This document shows positions 6,586-13,116 of a stretch of 13,417 bases of DNA, piece by piece. The notes beneath the pieces are model-generated. The model saw nothing but the letters and a program-made list of their open reading frames with translations, was not told where the DNA came from and searched no databases. Made by a program: the position numbers and the translations under genes. Every line of letters starts with the position of its first letter. Within the stretch, counting starts at the first letter, position 1. The stretch comes from Candidatus Iainarchaeum sp. (GTDB taxonomy: Archaea; Iainarchaeota; Iainarchaeia; Iainarchaeales; JAAZKV01), in assembly GCA_028690725.1 (NCBI GenBank), contig JAQVAR010000016.1:1-13417 (forward strand), given 5' to 3'.

Positions 6586-6929
6586 AAATAGAAAAAAAGA
6601 AAAGAAAAACAATTCCATCATCCCAAAGAGAAAAAAAACGATATTTGTTATTAGAAGTGCTTCCAGAAAAGATTTCTGAAAAAGATTTTTATTTTGGTTT
6701 GTGGATTGAATTATTATCTTTTTTTGGTTCAAAAGGACTTGCTGAAATAAAACCAAAATTAGTTTTATATAAGGACAATAAAGTAATATTAAAATGTAAA
6801 AGGGGAAAAGAAACAGAATTAATTGCTGGGATGGCTTTTGTGAGAAAAATTCGGAACAAAAAAGTGATTTTAGTTCCATTAACAACAAGTGGTTCAATTA
6901 AAAAAATAAAAAATGAATTTAATTTATAA
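6582..6929 (+). CDS. rnp2: RNase P protein subunit Pop5
   Basis: This 115-residue protein matches archaeal RNase P component 2 (Pop5). The family core is visible: EKKRYLLLEVLPE, then FGLWIELLSFFGSKGLAEIKPKLVLYKDN, then VILKCKRGKETELIAGMAFVRKI, and finally VILVPLTTSGSIKKI. Its alpha/beta fold pairs with Rpp30. ATG 6582 is preferred over the TTG at 6576 because it makes the ATGA overlap with the rpp30 stop and adds no orphan residues. The gene ends the first superoperon segment; a T-rich stretch and a new promoter follow before psmA. Confidence 0.88.
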   Translation: MKIEKKKRKTIPSSQREKKRYLLLEVLPEKISEKDFYFGLWIELLSFFGSKGLAEIKPKLVLYKDNKVILKCKRGKETELIAGMAFVRKIRNKKVILVPLTTSGSIKKIKNEFNL

Positions 6930-6932
6930 CTG

Positions 6933-6958
6933 TTTTTATAAAAAATTTTATTTTTTTC
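6933..6958 (+). terminator. Candidate terminator after Pop5
   Basis: TTTTTATAAAAA (6933-6944) is palindromic and is followed by a T-rich run with TTTTATTTTTTT. It lies between pop5 and the psmA promoter and would end the L15e-Rpp30-Pop5 transcript by U-tract termination. Confidence 0.4.
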
Positions 6959-6968
6959 TCTATTTGGG

Positions 6969-6984
6969 AATATTTATAAATATT
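6969..6984 (+). promoter_or_regulatory. psmA TATA box inside a 16-bp palindrome
   Basis: AATATTTATAAATATT is a perfect palindrome containing the TATA box TTTATAAAT. It lies about 60 bases before ATG 7036, so transcription would start near 7003 with a leader of about 30 bases. Confidence 0.6.
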
Positions 6985-7035
6985 GTTGAGTGAGAATATA
7001 TTGAAAGAGAGATTAAAATATAATAGGTTTTCTTT

Positions 7036-7752
7036 ATGTATCCGATGCAATCAAAAGTTCCTTCTTATGATAAGGTCCCAACAATGTTTTCCCCGGATGG
7101 AAGGTTATACCAAGTAGAGTATGCTTCAAAGATAGTTGAACAAGGAACAACTGGTGTTGGAATAATTTATAAGGATGGAGTGTTAATTGCAGCGGACAAA
7201 TCAATTCCAAGCAAATTAGTTAAACCAGATTCAATAGAAAAAATATTTAAGATTGATGAAAAAATAGCTGTTGTTTCAGCAGGTTTAGTTGGTGATGCAA
7301 GAAGATTAGTTGGAATAGCAAGAAGACAAGCACAAGACAACAAAATGGTTTTTTCTGAACCAATACAAGTAGAAGTAATGTCAAAAGAAATAGCAGAAAC
7401 AAAACAAGCTTTTACACAATATGGTGGTTTAAGACCTTTTGGAGTTTCTTTTATAATTGCAGGTACTGACGAGAAAGGACCACAATTATATCAAACAGAA
7501 CCAAGTGGTGCTCTTGCTGAATATAAGTCAATTGCTATTGGAAGAAATAAGGAAAATGCGATGAAAGTTTTTGAAAAAGATTATAAAGACAATTTGAGTT
7601 TAGATAAAGCGGTAAAAATTGCTTATGATGCTTTAGCAAAAAGTGTTCCTGAAAAAGAAAAAATTTCTTTGTTGAGAGTTGAATTTGCAATAATTGATTC
7701 TAAAGGATTTAAATTTTTGAATGAAAGTGATTTAAAAAGTTTTTTAAAATAA
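7036..7752 (+). CDS. psmA: 20S proteasome alpha subunit
   Basis: This 238-residue archaeal proteasome alpha-ring subunit forms the gated outer rings of the 20S particle. The N-terminal alpha signature is FSPDGRLYQVEYASKIVEQG (residues 18-37). The sequence continues with a typical GLVGDARRLVGIARRQAQ helix and YGGLRPFGVS. No Thr propeptide junction is present, as expected for the non-catalytic subunit. The gate triad reads YDK instead of the common YDR. The start at 7036 has only a modest Shine-Dalgarno (AGGT). It has its own promoter and begins the second superoperon segment; the beta subunit is not in the window. Confidence 0.97.
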   Translation: MYPMQSKVPSYDKVPTMFSPDGRLYQVEYASKIVEQGTTGVGIIYKDGVLIAADKSIPSKLVKPDSIEKIFKIDEKIAVVSAGLVGDARRLVGIARRQAQDNKMVFSEPIQVEVMSKEIAETKQAFTQYGGLRPFGVSFIIAGTDEKGPQLYQTEPSGALAEYKSIAIGRNKENAMKVFEKDYKDNLSLDKAVKIAYDALAKSVPEKEKISLLRVEFAIIDSKGFKFLNESDLKSFLK

Positions 7753-7757
7753 TATTT

Positions 7758-7804
7758 ATCAATTAACCAGTCTTGTGGAAAAAAATAGTCTGGTCTTTAT
7801 TGAT
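7758..7804 (+). repeat. Imperfect inverted repeat between psmA and sdo1
   Basis: The two arms read ATCAAT-TA-ACCAG-T-CT and AG-T-CTGGT-CTTT-ATTGAT, with a 13-base loop at 7774-7786. They give 6 + 5 + 2 pairs separated by an internal loop and one T-T mismatch. The structure ends a few bases before the sdo1 Shine-Dalgarno. It may act as an mRNA processing or stability element. Confidence 0.5.
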
Positions 7805-7806
7805 TA

Positions 7807-7814
7807 GAGATGAT
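7807..7814 (+). promoter_or_regulatory. Shine-Dalgarno deciding the sdo1 start
   Basis: GAGATGAT lies 3 bases before ATG 7818 and matches the GGTGAT-3 bases-ATG layout of rpo12. It supports 7818 over the upstream in-frame TTG at 7773. Confidence 0.45.
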
Positions 7815-7817
7815 GTA

Positions 7818-8513
7818 ATGGTAAAAATAGATGATGCAGTAATAGCTAGATTTGAAAAAGAAGGACACAAATTTGAAATATTAGTTGACCCTGATTTAGC
7901 AATGGATGTTAAACACAAAAAAGAAGTTAATTTCGATGATTTGTTAGCTGATGAAAAAGTTTTCAAGGATTCAAGAAAAGGAGATGAGCAAAGTCCTGAA
8001 ACTATTCAAAAAATTTTTGGAACAGAAGATTTGAAAATAATTTCAAAAAAAATTATTCTTGAAGGAGAAGTACAATTAACTACTGAACAAAGAAAATATT
8101 TTTTAGAAAAAAAAAGAGCAGAAATAATTTCAATTATTTGTAGGAGTGCAATCAATCCACAAACAAAAACGCCTCATCCTCCACAAAGGATTGAAAATGC
8201 AATGGAACAAGCAAAAATTCGTGTTGATGCAAACAAAAGTTCAGAAGAACAAGTAAAAATAATTGTTGACGCAATAAAAAGAATAATTCCAATTTCGGTA
8301 GAAAAAATTGATTTTGCTATAAAAATACCATCAAATTATTCTGGAAAATGCGCTTCAATTTTACACAAATTTGATATTAAGAAAGAACAATGGCTTAATG
8401 ATGGTTCTTTGGCAGCAGAATTTGAATTACCAATAGGATTGAAACAAGATTTATTGAATGAATTAAATTCTGTGACACATGGTGAAGTAATTGTTAAAAT
8501 TATTGAAAAATAA
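7818..8513 (+). CDS. sdo1: Ribosome maturation protein SDO1 (SBDS homologue)
   Basis: This 231-residue protein matches archaeal SBDS/SDO1, which works with EF-2-type GTPases in late maturation of the large subunit (removing eIF6 in eukaryotes). The N-terminal FYSH domain covers roughly residues 1-90 (ARFEKEGHKFEILVDPDLA). The conserved helical segment ends in INPQTKTPHPPQRIENAM, a diagnostic SBDS motif. A C-terminal ferredoxin-like domain closes with LIDEL-like packing (LKQDLLNELNSVTHGEVIVKIIEK). The length is normal. The start was moved to ATG 7818 because the extra 15 residues of the longer form run through the intergenic hairpin. It is followed 14 bases later by rrp4, its usual neighbour. 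Confidence 0.95.
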   Translation: MVKIDDAVIARFEKEGHKFEILVDPDLAMDVKHKKEVNFDDLLADEKVFKDSRKGDEQSPETIQKIFGTEDLKIISKKIILEGEVQLTTEQRKYFLEKKRAEIISIICRSAINPQTKTPHPPQRIENAMEQAKIRVDANKSSEEQVKIIVDAIKRIIPISVEKIDFAIKIPSNYSGKCASILHKFDIKKEQWLNDGSLAAEFELPIGLKQDLLNELNSVTHGEVIVKIIEK

Positions 8514-8527
8514 AAGGTGAGAAAAAA

Positions 8528-9136
8528 ATGAAACAAGTAGTAATACCGGGAGAATTATTGTCTGAGGAAAGAAAAAAGCTTGGAACAAATGTATATGTTT
8601 TTGATGGAAAAATATATTCAAGAGTTTTGGGAATAACAGACAATGAAAAAGAAATGGCAGAAGTAGTCGCTCTACAAGGAATGTATATTCCAAAAAGAGA
8701 AGATACTGTTGTGGGAATAGTAAATCGAGTAGTATTTGCAGGTTATGGGATTGACATAAATTCTTTTGCAGATTCATTCATTCCAAAAAAAATAATGAGA
8801 AATGAATTAAAATTGGGTGATATAATCATTGCAAAGGTTGAAAATGTTAATGAACTAAAAGAAGCAGACCTATCATTTCCAAGAAAAATGGGTGGTGGAG
8901 AAGTAATTGAAATAATTCCTGTAAGAAGTCCAAGACTTATTGGAAAAAATGGTTCAATGTTAGATGTTCTAACAAACGGAACTAGCTGTGAAATATTCAT
9001 TGGAAAAAATGGTAGGGTTTGGGCCAGAGATGGTAATATTACCTTATTAAAAAAAGCAGTTCAATTTATTGAAGAAAATTCTTACAAGGATAATCTAACA
9101 AATGCCGTTGAAGAATTATTAAAGGAGAAAAAATAG
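8528..9136 (+). CDS. rrp4: Exosome RNA-binding cap subunit Rrp4
   Basis: This 202-residue protein forms the RNA-binding cap on the Rrp41-Rrp42 hexamer. Its N-terminal region begins VVIPGELLSEE, as in other Rrp4 proteins. An S1 domain covers about residues 57-117 (TVVGIVNRVVFAGYGIDIN). A KH-type domain follows, with RLIGKNGSMLDVL containing the GxxG loop at 139-142 and a second IGKNGRVWARDGN segment. It is slightly shorter than many homologues and lacks a long tail. AAGGTGAG 6-7 bases before ATG 8528 fixes the start. It sits between sdo1 and rrp41, which matches the archaeal order; Csl4 is not in the window. Confidence 0.95.
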   Translation: MKQVVIPGELLSEERKKLGTNVYVFDGKIYSRVLGITDNEKEMAEVVALQGMYIPKREDTVVGIVNRVVFAGYGIDINSFADSFIPKKIMRNELKLGDIIIAKVENVNELKEADLSFPRKMGGGEVIEIIPVRSPRLIGKNGSMLDVLTNGTSCEIFIGKNGRVWARDGNITLLKKAVQFIEENSYKDNLTNAVEELLKEKK

Positions 9137-9146
9137 GTGAAATTTT

Positions 9147-9932
9147 ATGAAAAATGAAAAAAAAGTTGATTATAAAAAAGATAAGAAAAGATTAGATGGA
9201 AGAAAAATGGATGAGTTAAGACCAATAAAAATTGATGTTGGAGTAATTCCAAATGCTGATGGTTCAGCTTATTTAGAATGGGGTCAAAATAAGGTTTATG
9301 CAGCAGTGTATGGACCAAGAGAAGCTTTACCAAAACATTCTGCTGACCCATTAAAAGCAGTTGTTAAAGTAGAATACAGAATGACTTCTTTTTCAGTTCC
9401 ACAAAGAAAAAGACCTGGTCCTAATAGAAGAGACCAAGAAATATCAAAAGTTTTAGGAGAAGCACTAGCAAAAACAATTTTTGTTGAACAATTTCCTAAT
9501 ACTGAAATAGGTGTTTATGTTGAAGTAGTAGATTCTAATGCTGGTTCAAGAGTAGCTTGTTTAACCGCGGCTTCTTGTGCACTTGCTGACGCAGGAATAC
9601 CAATGAGAGATATGGTTTCAGCAACAGGAATCGGAAAAGCATTTAACGAATTAGTAGTTGACCTAAACAAGGATGAAGAAGATGCACCAGATGCAGTTGA
9701 TATTCCAATTGGAATACTGCCTAATAGTGAAGAAATTGTTTTACTACAATTAGATGGTTTATTAACTATAAAAGAGTGGGAACAAGTTTCAAAAATGGGT
9801 GTAAAATCTTGTAAAAACGTTTATGAAATTCAAAAACAAGCATTGAAAAAAAAATTTGAATTAGGAGATGCTGGAAAAAAAATAGTTGAATTAAAAGAAG
9901 ATAAAACAGTTAAAAAGAAGGTGAAAAAATGA
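9147..9932 (+). CDS. rrp41: Exosome catalytic subunit Rrp41
   Basis: This 261-residue RNase PH-fold protein is the phosphorolytic 3'-to-5' exoribonuclease subunit of the archaeal exosome. It begins with the family RLDGRK motif (15-20). Phosphate-binding residues are seen in NAGSRVA (R135). The catalytic acidic cluster is in VVDLNKDEEDAPDAVDIPI, with D179 and D185 in the expected places, and RKRPGPNRRDQE (87-98) supplies RNA-contacting Arg. These support an active enzyme. A Lys-rich C-terminal tail extends beyond the usual end. AGGTGA precedes ATG 9147. The last codons overlap the rrp42 start as ATGA, consistent with coupled synthesis of the two partners. Confidence 0.97.
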   Translation: MKNEKKVDYKKDKKRLDGRKMDELRPIKIDVGVIPNADGSAYLEWGQNKVYAAVYGPREALPKHSADPLKAVVKVEYRMTSFSVPQRKRPGPNRRDQEISKVLGEALAKTIFVEQFPNTEIGVYVEVVDSNAGSRVACLTAASCALADAGIPMRDMVSATGIGKAFNELVVDLNKDEEDAPDAVDIPIGILPNSEEIVLLQLDGLLTIKEWEQVSKMGVKSCKNVYEIQKQALKKKFELGDAGKKIVELKEDKTVKKKVKK

Positions 9933-10720
9933 GATCAACAATATTAGAAAGTGAAATACAAAAAGTAATTGCTCTTGCAAGAGAAGAAAAAAGAATTGAT
10001 GGAAGAAAACTTGATGAAATGAGAGAAATAAAAATAGAAACAGGAATGTCAGAAAATGCTGAGGGTTCAACCATTGTTACTCTTGGAAAAACAAAAGTAA
10101 TTGCTGGATTAAAAATGGATATTGGAACACCTTATCCTGATAATCAAGATGAAGGATCAATTTCAATAGGTGCTGAAAATCTTCCATTAGCACATGCTGA
10201 TTATGAATCAGGAAGACCTGGCAATGATGAGGTTGAATTAGCAAGAGTTGTTGATAGAGCAATAAGAGAAAGTAAAGCAATAGATTTCAAAAAATTGTGC
10301 ATAATTGAAGGAGAAAAAGTTTGGATTGGTTATCTTGATTTTTACACATTAAATGGTGATGGAAATCTATTTGATGCAGGTTCAATAGCATCATTAATAA
10401 CATTTAATAATGCTAAAATGCCAAAACTTGATTCAGAAAACAAGATAATATTACACGAGTATTCTGGAAAATTAAAATTATCAAGACAACCATTATTAAC
10501 AACATTTGTTAAAGTTGGTGGAAAAATTTTGTTAGACCCAACATTTATTGAAGAAAAATCTGCAGAAGCACGTTTTTCAGTTGGAACAACAGAAGATGGT
10601 TTTATTTCAGCAATGCAAAAAGGAATTGGTGGTTCATTTACATTTGAAGAAATAAACAAAATGATAGAAATTGCTTTCAAAAATTCTGAAAAAATAAGAA
10701 AACAAATAGCAAAAATATGA
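9929..10720 (+). CDS. rrp42: Exosome non-catalytic subunit Rrp42
   Basis: This 263-residue RNase PH-fold protein alternates with Rrp41 in the hexameric exosome ring. It has the conserved KRIDGRKLDEMREIKIE start, PLAHADYESGRPGNDEVELARVVDRAIRES, WIGYLDFYTLNGDGNLFDAG, and LLDPTFIEEKSAEARFSV. It lacks the GSR phosphate-binding and DEED catalytic clusters seen in Rrp41, as usual for Rrp42, which helps to bind RNA and build the active site. The start overlaps rrp41 by 4 bases with a Shine-Dalgarno (GGTGA at 9920-9924) inside rrp41. The gene ends the exosome set and is followed by a structured 110-base gap. Confidence 0.97.
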   Translation: MRSTILESEIQKVIALAREEKRIDGRKLDEMREIKIETGMSENAEGSTIVTLGKTKVIAGLKMDIGTPYPDNQDEGSISIGAENLPLAHADYESGRPGNDEVELARVVDRAIRESKAIDFKKLCIIEGEKVWIGYLDFYTLNGDGNLFDAGSIASLITFNNAKMPKLDSENKIILHEYSGKLKLSRQPLLTTFVKVGGKILLDPTFIEEKSAEARFSVGTTEDGFISAMQKGIGGSFTFEEINKMIEIAFKNSEKIRKQIAKI

Positions 10721-10739
10721 ATATTTTAAAGCAATTTTA

Positions 10740-10775
10740 CTGTTAATGAGAGCTTTTAAAAGCTTTCTATAACAG
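10740..10775 (+). repeat. 36-base imperfect inverted repeat after rrp42
   Basis: CTGTTA/TAACAG arms surround GAG/TTC and an AGCTTTTAAAAGCT core, with only a 2x2 internal mismatch. It is the strongest inverted repeat in the window. It lies 20 bases after the rrp42 stop and may end or process the psmA-rrp42 transcript. Only a short T-run (AATTTTG) follows, so a classic terminator is not certain. Confidence 0.5.
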
Positions 10776-10792
10776 AATTTTGTAAGAAATCA

Positions 10793-10801
10793 TTTAAATT
10801 A
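10793..10801 (+). promoter_or_regulatory. TATA-like box upstream of L37Ae
   Basis: TTTAAATTA lies about 30-38 bases before ATG 10831. It predicts a very short leader containing the GGTGA Shine-Dalgarno at 10821-10825 and would start a new transcription unit after the inverted repeat. Confidence 0.35.
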
Positions 10802-10830
10802 ATTGGAAAAAATATTTTTTGGTGAGCAAG

Positions 10831-11184
10831 ATGAAAAAAACAAAAAAAGTTAATTCGACAGGAAGATTCGGTTCAAGATACGGAGTCGGAATAAGAAAAA
10901 GAATATTAAAAGTAGAAGAAAGACAAAAAAATTTGAATCCTTGTCCTTTTTGTGGTTTTAAAAAAATAAAAAGAATAGCAGCTGGATTATTTGAATGTAA
11001 AAAATGTTCTGCAAAGTTTACTGGCGGGGCGTATACAACAGAAACACTTATTGGAAAATCAATAAAAAAAATAGTTGGGCAAAAATCTTTTATTGTAGAT
11101 GCTGTTGAATTAATAAAAGCTAGTGAAGAAGAAACAAGTTATTCTGATATTGAAAAAGAAGTTGCAAAGTCAAAAAAAAGGTGA
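10831..11184 (+). CDS. rpl37ae: Ribosomal protein L37Ae (eL43) with long C-terminus
   Basis: This 117-residue large-subunit zinc-ribbon protein has the family start STGRFGSRYGVGIRKRI and a Cys4 zinc site at C38, C41, C56 and C59 (CPFC and CKKC), followed by AKFTGGAYTTET. Typical homologues are about 80-95 residues; here a 35-40 residue tail of mixed acidic and basic residues follows the core. GGTGA at 10821-10825 fixes ATG 10831 and excludes the TTG at 10819. Its TGA stop is inside the GGTGAT Shine-Dalgarno of rpo12, so the two are tightly coupled. Confidence 0.95.
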   Translation: MKKTKKVNSTGRFGSRYGVGIRKRILKVEERQKNLNPCPFCGFKKIKRIAAGLFECKKCSAKFTGGAYTTETLIGKSIKKIVGQKSFIVDAVELIKASEEETSYSDIEKEVAKSKKR

Positions 11185-11188
11185 TATT

Positions 11189-11323
11189 ATGGTTTATAAA
11201 TGTGGAAAATGTGGTACTGAAGTTCCAAGTATTGAAGAAGGTTTAGTGAGATGTCCAAATTGTGGTTATAGGATAATATACAAGACCAGAGACCCAATAG
11301 CAAAAACAATAAAAGTTGAATAA
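11189..11323 (+). CDS. rpo12: RNA polymerase subunit Rpo12 (RpoP)
   Basis: This 44-residue zinc-ribbon subunit of archaeal RNA polymerase has zinc ligands C5, C8, C22 and C25 (CGKC and CPNC) and the family C-terminus GYRIIYKTRDPIAKTIKVE. Its length is normal. ATG 11189 is preceded by GGTGAT that overlaps the L37Ae stop. It is separated by one base from pcc1. It contributes to polymerase assembly and is a standard superoperon member. Confidence 0.95.
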   Translation: MVYKCGKCGTEVPSIEEGLVRCPNCGYRIIYKTRDPIAKTIKVE

Positions 11324-11324
11324 T

Positions 11325-11570
11325 ATGAGATTAAATCTCAAAATAAAAATTGATTTTGAAACAAAAGAAAAAGCAAGTATTTTTTTTAAATCAATAAAAC
11401 CAGAATTAGAAGAAAAATTTGAAAGAAGCGAAATCAAAATATTTCAAAATAAAAATATTTTGAAAATAGAAATAATCGCAGTTGACAAAACTGCTGCAAG
11501 AGCTTCATTAAATTCAATAATGAAACCGTTAAAATTATTCAATGAATTGGATAAGTTAAAAGGAGTATGA
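11325..11570 (+). CDS. pcc1: KEOPS subunit Pcc1-like protein
   Basis: This 81-residue small alpha/beta protein matches Pcc1: alternating strand (LNLKIKIDFETKEKASIFFKSI), helix, strand (NILKIEIIAVDKTAARASLNSIMKPL) and a terminal helix. Pcc1 dimerises and binds Kae1 and tRNA in the KEOPS complex that makes t6A37. The Asp-Lys-Thr-Ala-Ala-Arg-Ala segment is typical. ATG 11325 is used rather than the TTG at 11316, which would overlap rpo12. Position between rpo12 and prefoldin beta is conserved in many archaea and strengthens the call. No Kae1, Bud32 or Cgi121 is present here. Confidence 0.85.
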   Translation: MRLNLKIKIDFETKEKASIFFKSIKPELEEKFERSEIKIFQNKNILKIEIIAVDKTAARASLNSIMKPLKLFNELDKLKGV

Positions 11571-11581
11571 AAAAATTATAC

Positions 11582-11603
11582 ATTTTTTCTATTAATTTTT
11601 TTA
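11582..11603 (+). terminator. Possible U-rich terminator after pcc1
   Basis: This T-rich stretch contains T6 and T7 runs in the 46-base gap between pcc1 and prefoldin beta. It could cause partial termination, or be merely part of the prefoldin leader. No hairpin is visible. Confidence 0.25.
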
Positions 11604-11616
11604 TGGGGGTAAAAAA

Positions 11617-11982
11617 ATGGATGAACAAGAAAAAAGAGAATTAATGATTGATTTTGAAAGAAATAGACAAATGTTAGGAAATGTTTCAGCACAAAAACAA
11701 CAATATCAAATACAAGTAGAAGTAATAAAAGCTTCTTTAGAAGAGTTAAAAGAAACAAAAGAAAAAATAGTGATGAAAATAATTGGAAATATTCTTATTA
11801 ATAAAACGGTTTCAGAAATGAAAAAAGAATTAGAAGAACAAAAAGAATCTTTTGAATTAAGATTAAAAACACTTGGAAGACAAGAAGAAACAATAGTAAA
11901 AAAATTGAATTCTATAAAAGCACAAATTGAGGGAAAAACAGAATCAAAAGAAAGTGGAGAAACAAAGAAGTCAAAAAAATAA
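11617..11982 (+). CDS. pfdB: Prefoldin beta subunit
   Basis: This 121-residue protein is the beta subunit of the hexameric archaeal prefoldin, which hands unfolded proteins to the thermosome. It has the usual two long coiled-coil helices (about 1-47 and 72-108) flanking a short beta hairpin (IVMKIIGNILINKTVSEM). The N-terminal DEQEKRELMIDFERNRQML is close to other prefoldin beta starts. A short Lys/Glu tail follows. An unusually strong Shine-Dalgarno (GGGGGT at 11605-11610) precedes ATG 11617, suggesting high expression. Tandem TAA stops end the gene. The alpha subunit is elsewhere. Confidence 0.92.
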   Translation: MDEQEKRELMIDFERNRQMLGNVSAQKQQYQIQVEVIKASLEELKETKEKIVMKIIGNILINKTVSEMKKELEEQKESFELRLKTLGRQEETIVKKLNSIKAQIEGKTESKESGETKKSKK

Positions 11983-12002
11983 TAATCAAAATAAAATAAT
12001 TG

Positions 12003-12008
12003 TATAAA
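12003..12008 (+). promoter_or_regulatory. TATA-like box before the DHH gene
   Basis: TATAAA in the 92-base gap would give a start near 12030-12034 and a leader of about 42 bases. A second AT-rich candidate (GATTTAATAA at 12031-12040) cannot be excluded. Confidence 0.35.
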
Positions 12009-12063
12009 ATCAAAACAAGAATATTAAAAAGATTTAATAACATCAATTGATTTAATTCTATTT

Positions 12064-12067
12064 GGTG
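12064..12067 (+). promoter_or_regulatory. Shine-Dalgarno supporting a TTG start
   Basis: GGTG lies 7 bases before TTG 12075, which explains use of the non-ATG start. The next in-frame ATG, at codon 69, would remove the catalytic DHH motif I. Confidence 0.5.
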
Positions 12068-12074
12068 TTTTATA

Positions 12075-13076
12075 TTGAAAAGAAGAATTCAAAAGATTAA
12101 CATAATTGAATTTAAAAATAAAAAAATACTTCTTTTGTGCCACGAAAATACTGATTTGGATTCTTTTTGTTCTGCAGCAATATTTAAAGAATATTTAAAA
12201 AGAAATAAAATAGAATCAGTAATTGGTGTGCCATCACATATTAATGAACAAACAACTTCTTTTGCAAGAAAACAAAAAATGTCTTTTATAATTAATCCTA
12301 ATTTAGAAAATTTTGATTTAATATTATTATTTGATTTTAATGATTTTGAACAATTAGGTTTTTTAAGAAATAATTTTAAAAAATTGTTATTGGTGAAAAA
12401 AATAAAAGTAATTTCTTTTGATCATCATTTTAAAGAAAAAAGGAGTATTGCTAATGGTTTTATTAATCCAAAAAAACTTTCAACAACAGAATTATTATTT
12501 GACTTGATTGGAAAAAGTTTTAATAAAAAAATGTTTTTTTATGCTTGTTTAGGGATGATAGAAGATACTGGAAGGTTCTTAGTTGGTTCAAAAGACTTTT
12601 TTGAGTCCTTTTCGATTTGTTTAAAAAATTCTGGAAAAAAATATTCAGAAATTTTTAGAATAACAAAACATGTTCCTTTGGAAGGAGAAAAAATTGCTTT
12701 CTTAAAAGCAATACAAAGGGCCAAAATAATAAAAATAAAAAATGTTGTTTTGATAACAAGCAAAATTTCTTTTTATCAAGGAGTAATTGCAACAAAACTT
12801 TTAGAATTTGGTGCGGATATTTCAATTGTTTGTGGATTAGAAAAAAAAGGAATAACAAATTTGTCAGCAAGAGCAGAAACTTTTTTTAAAGAAAAAAATA
12901 ATTTTAATTTAATGAAAGATTTAATGATTGTTTTAGAAAAAGATTTTGGGGGAGAAATTGGGGGGCATAGTGGTGCAGCACAGTGGAAAGGCATTGCTAA
13001 TGAAAAAGAGATATTGAAAAAAGCTGAGAGTGTAATAAAAAAATTTGTAATAAAAAAGGTAATCAATAACAATTAG
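12075..13076 (+). CDS. DHH-DHHA1 phosphoesterase
   Basis: This 333-residue DHH superfamily enzyme has motif I HENTDLDSF (23-31), motif II LFDFND with D87, the DHH triad at 116-118 (SFDHH) and motif IV EDTGRF (163-168). All four metal-binding motifs are intact, as is the C-terminal DHHA1 substrate-binding GGEIGGHSGAAQWKG. It is therefore probably an active Mn-dependent phosphoesterase, in the NrnA/oligoribonuclease or pAp-phosphatase class. The exact substrate (short RNA, pAp or cyclic dinucleotide) cannot be settled from sequence. Location downstream of the exosome genes suggests it degrades the short oligonucleotides the exosome leaves, which is inference. It starts at TTG with its own likely promoter and ends the superoperon. 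Confidence 0.9.
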   Translation: MKRRIQKINIIEFKNKKILLLCHENTDLDSFCSAAIFKEYLKRNKIESVIGVPSHINEQTTSFARKQKMSFIINPNLENFDLILLFDFNDFEQLGFLRNNFKKLLLVKKIKVISFDHHFKEKRSIANGFINPKKLSTTELLFDLIGKSFNKKMFFYACLGMIEDTGRFLVGSKDFFESFSICLKNSGKKYSEIFRITKHVPLEGEKIAFLKAIQRAKIIKIKNVVLITSKISFYQGVIATKLLEFGADISIVCGLEKKGITNLSARAETFFKEKNNFNLMKDLMIVLEKDFGGEIGGHSGAAQWKGIANEKEILKKAESVIKKFVIKKVINNN

Positions 13077-13084
13077 AAATACAT

Positions 13085-13096
13085 ATTTTTTGTTTT
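13085..13096 (+). terminator. U-rich terminator after the DHH gene
   Basis: T-runs (TTTTTTGTTTTG) begin about 10 bases after the DHH stop in the 40-base convergent gap. They fit an archaeal U-tract terminator for the superoperon. Confidence 0.4.
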
Positions 13097-13116
13097 GTGT
13101 TCAATTAATTTATTAT

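Noticed and set aside
6580..6897. Minus-strand open frame opposite pop5
   Set aside because: It is Phe/Leu-rich, as expected for the reverse of Lys/Glu-rich coding DNA, and Pop5 motifs on the plus strand are clear.
7773..7817. Longer sdo1 start at TTG 7773
   Set aside because: It adds 15 residues encoded by the intergenic inverted repeat, and homologues begin near residue 1 of the 7818 form.
11123..11188. Long N-terminal extension of rpo12
   Set aside because: It runs through the L37Ae gene in another frame and is not part of the 44-residue Rpo12 family.
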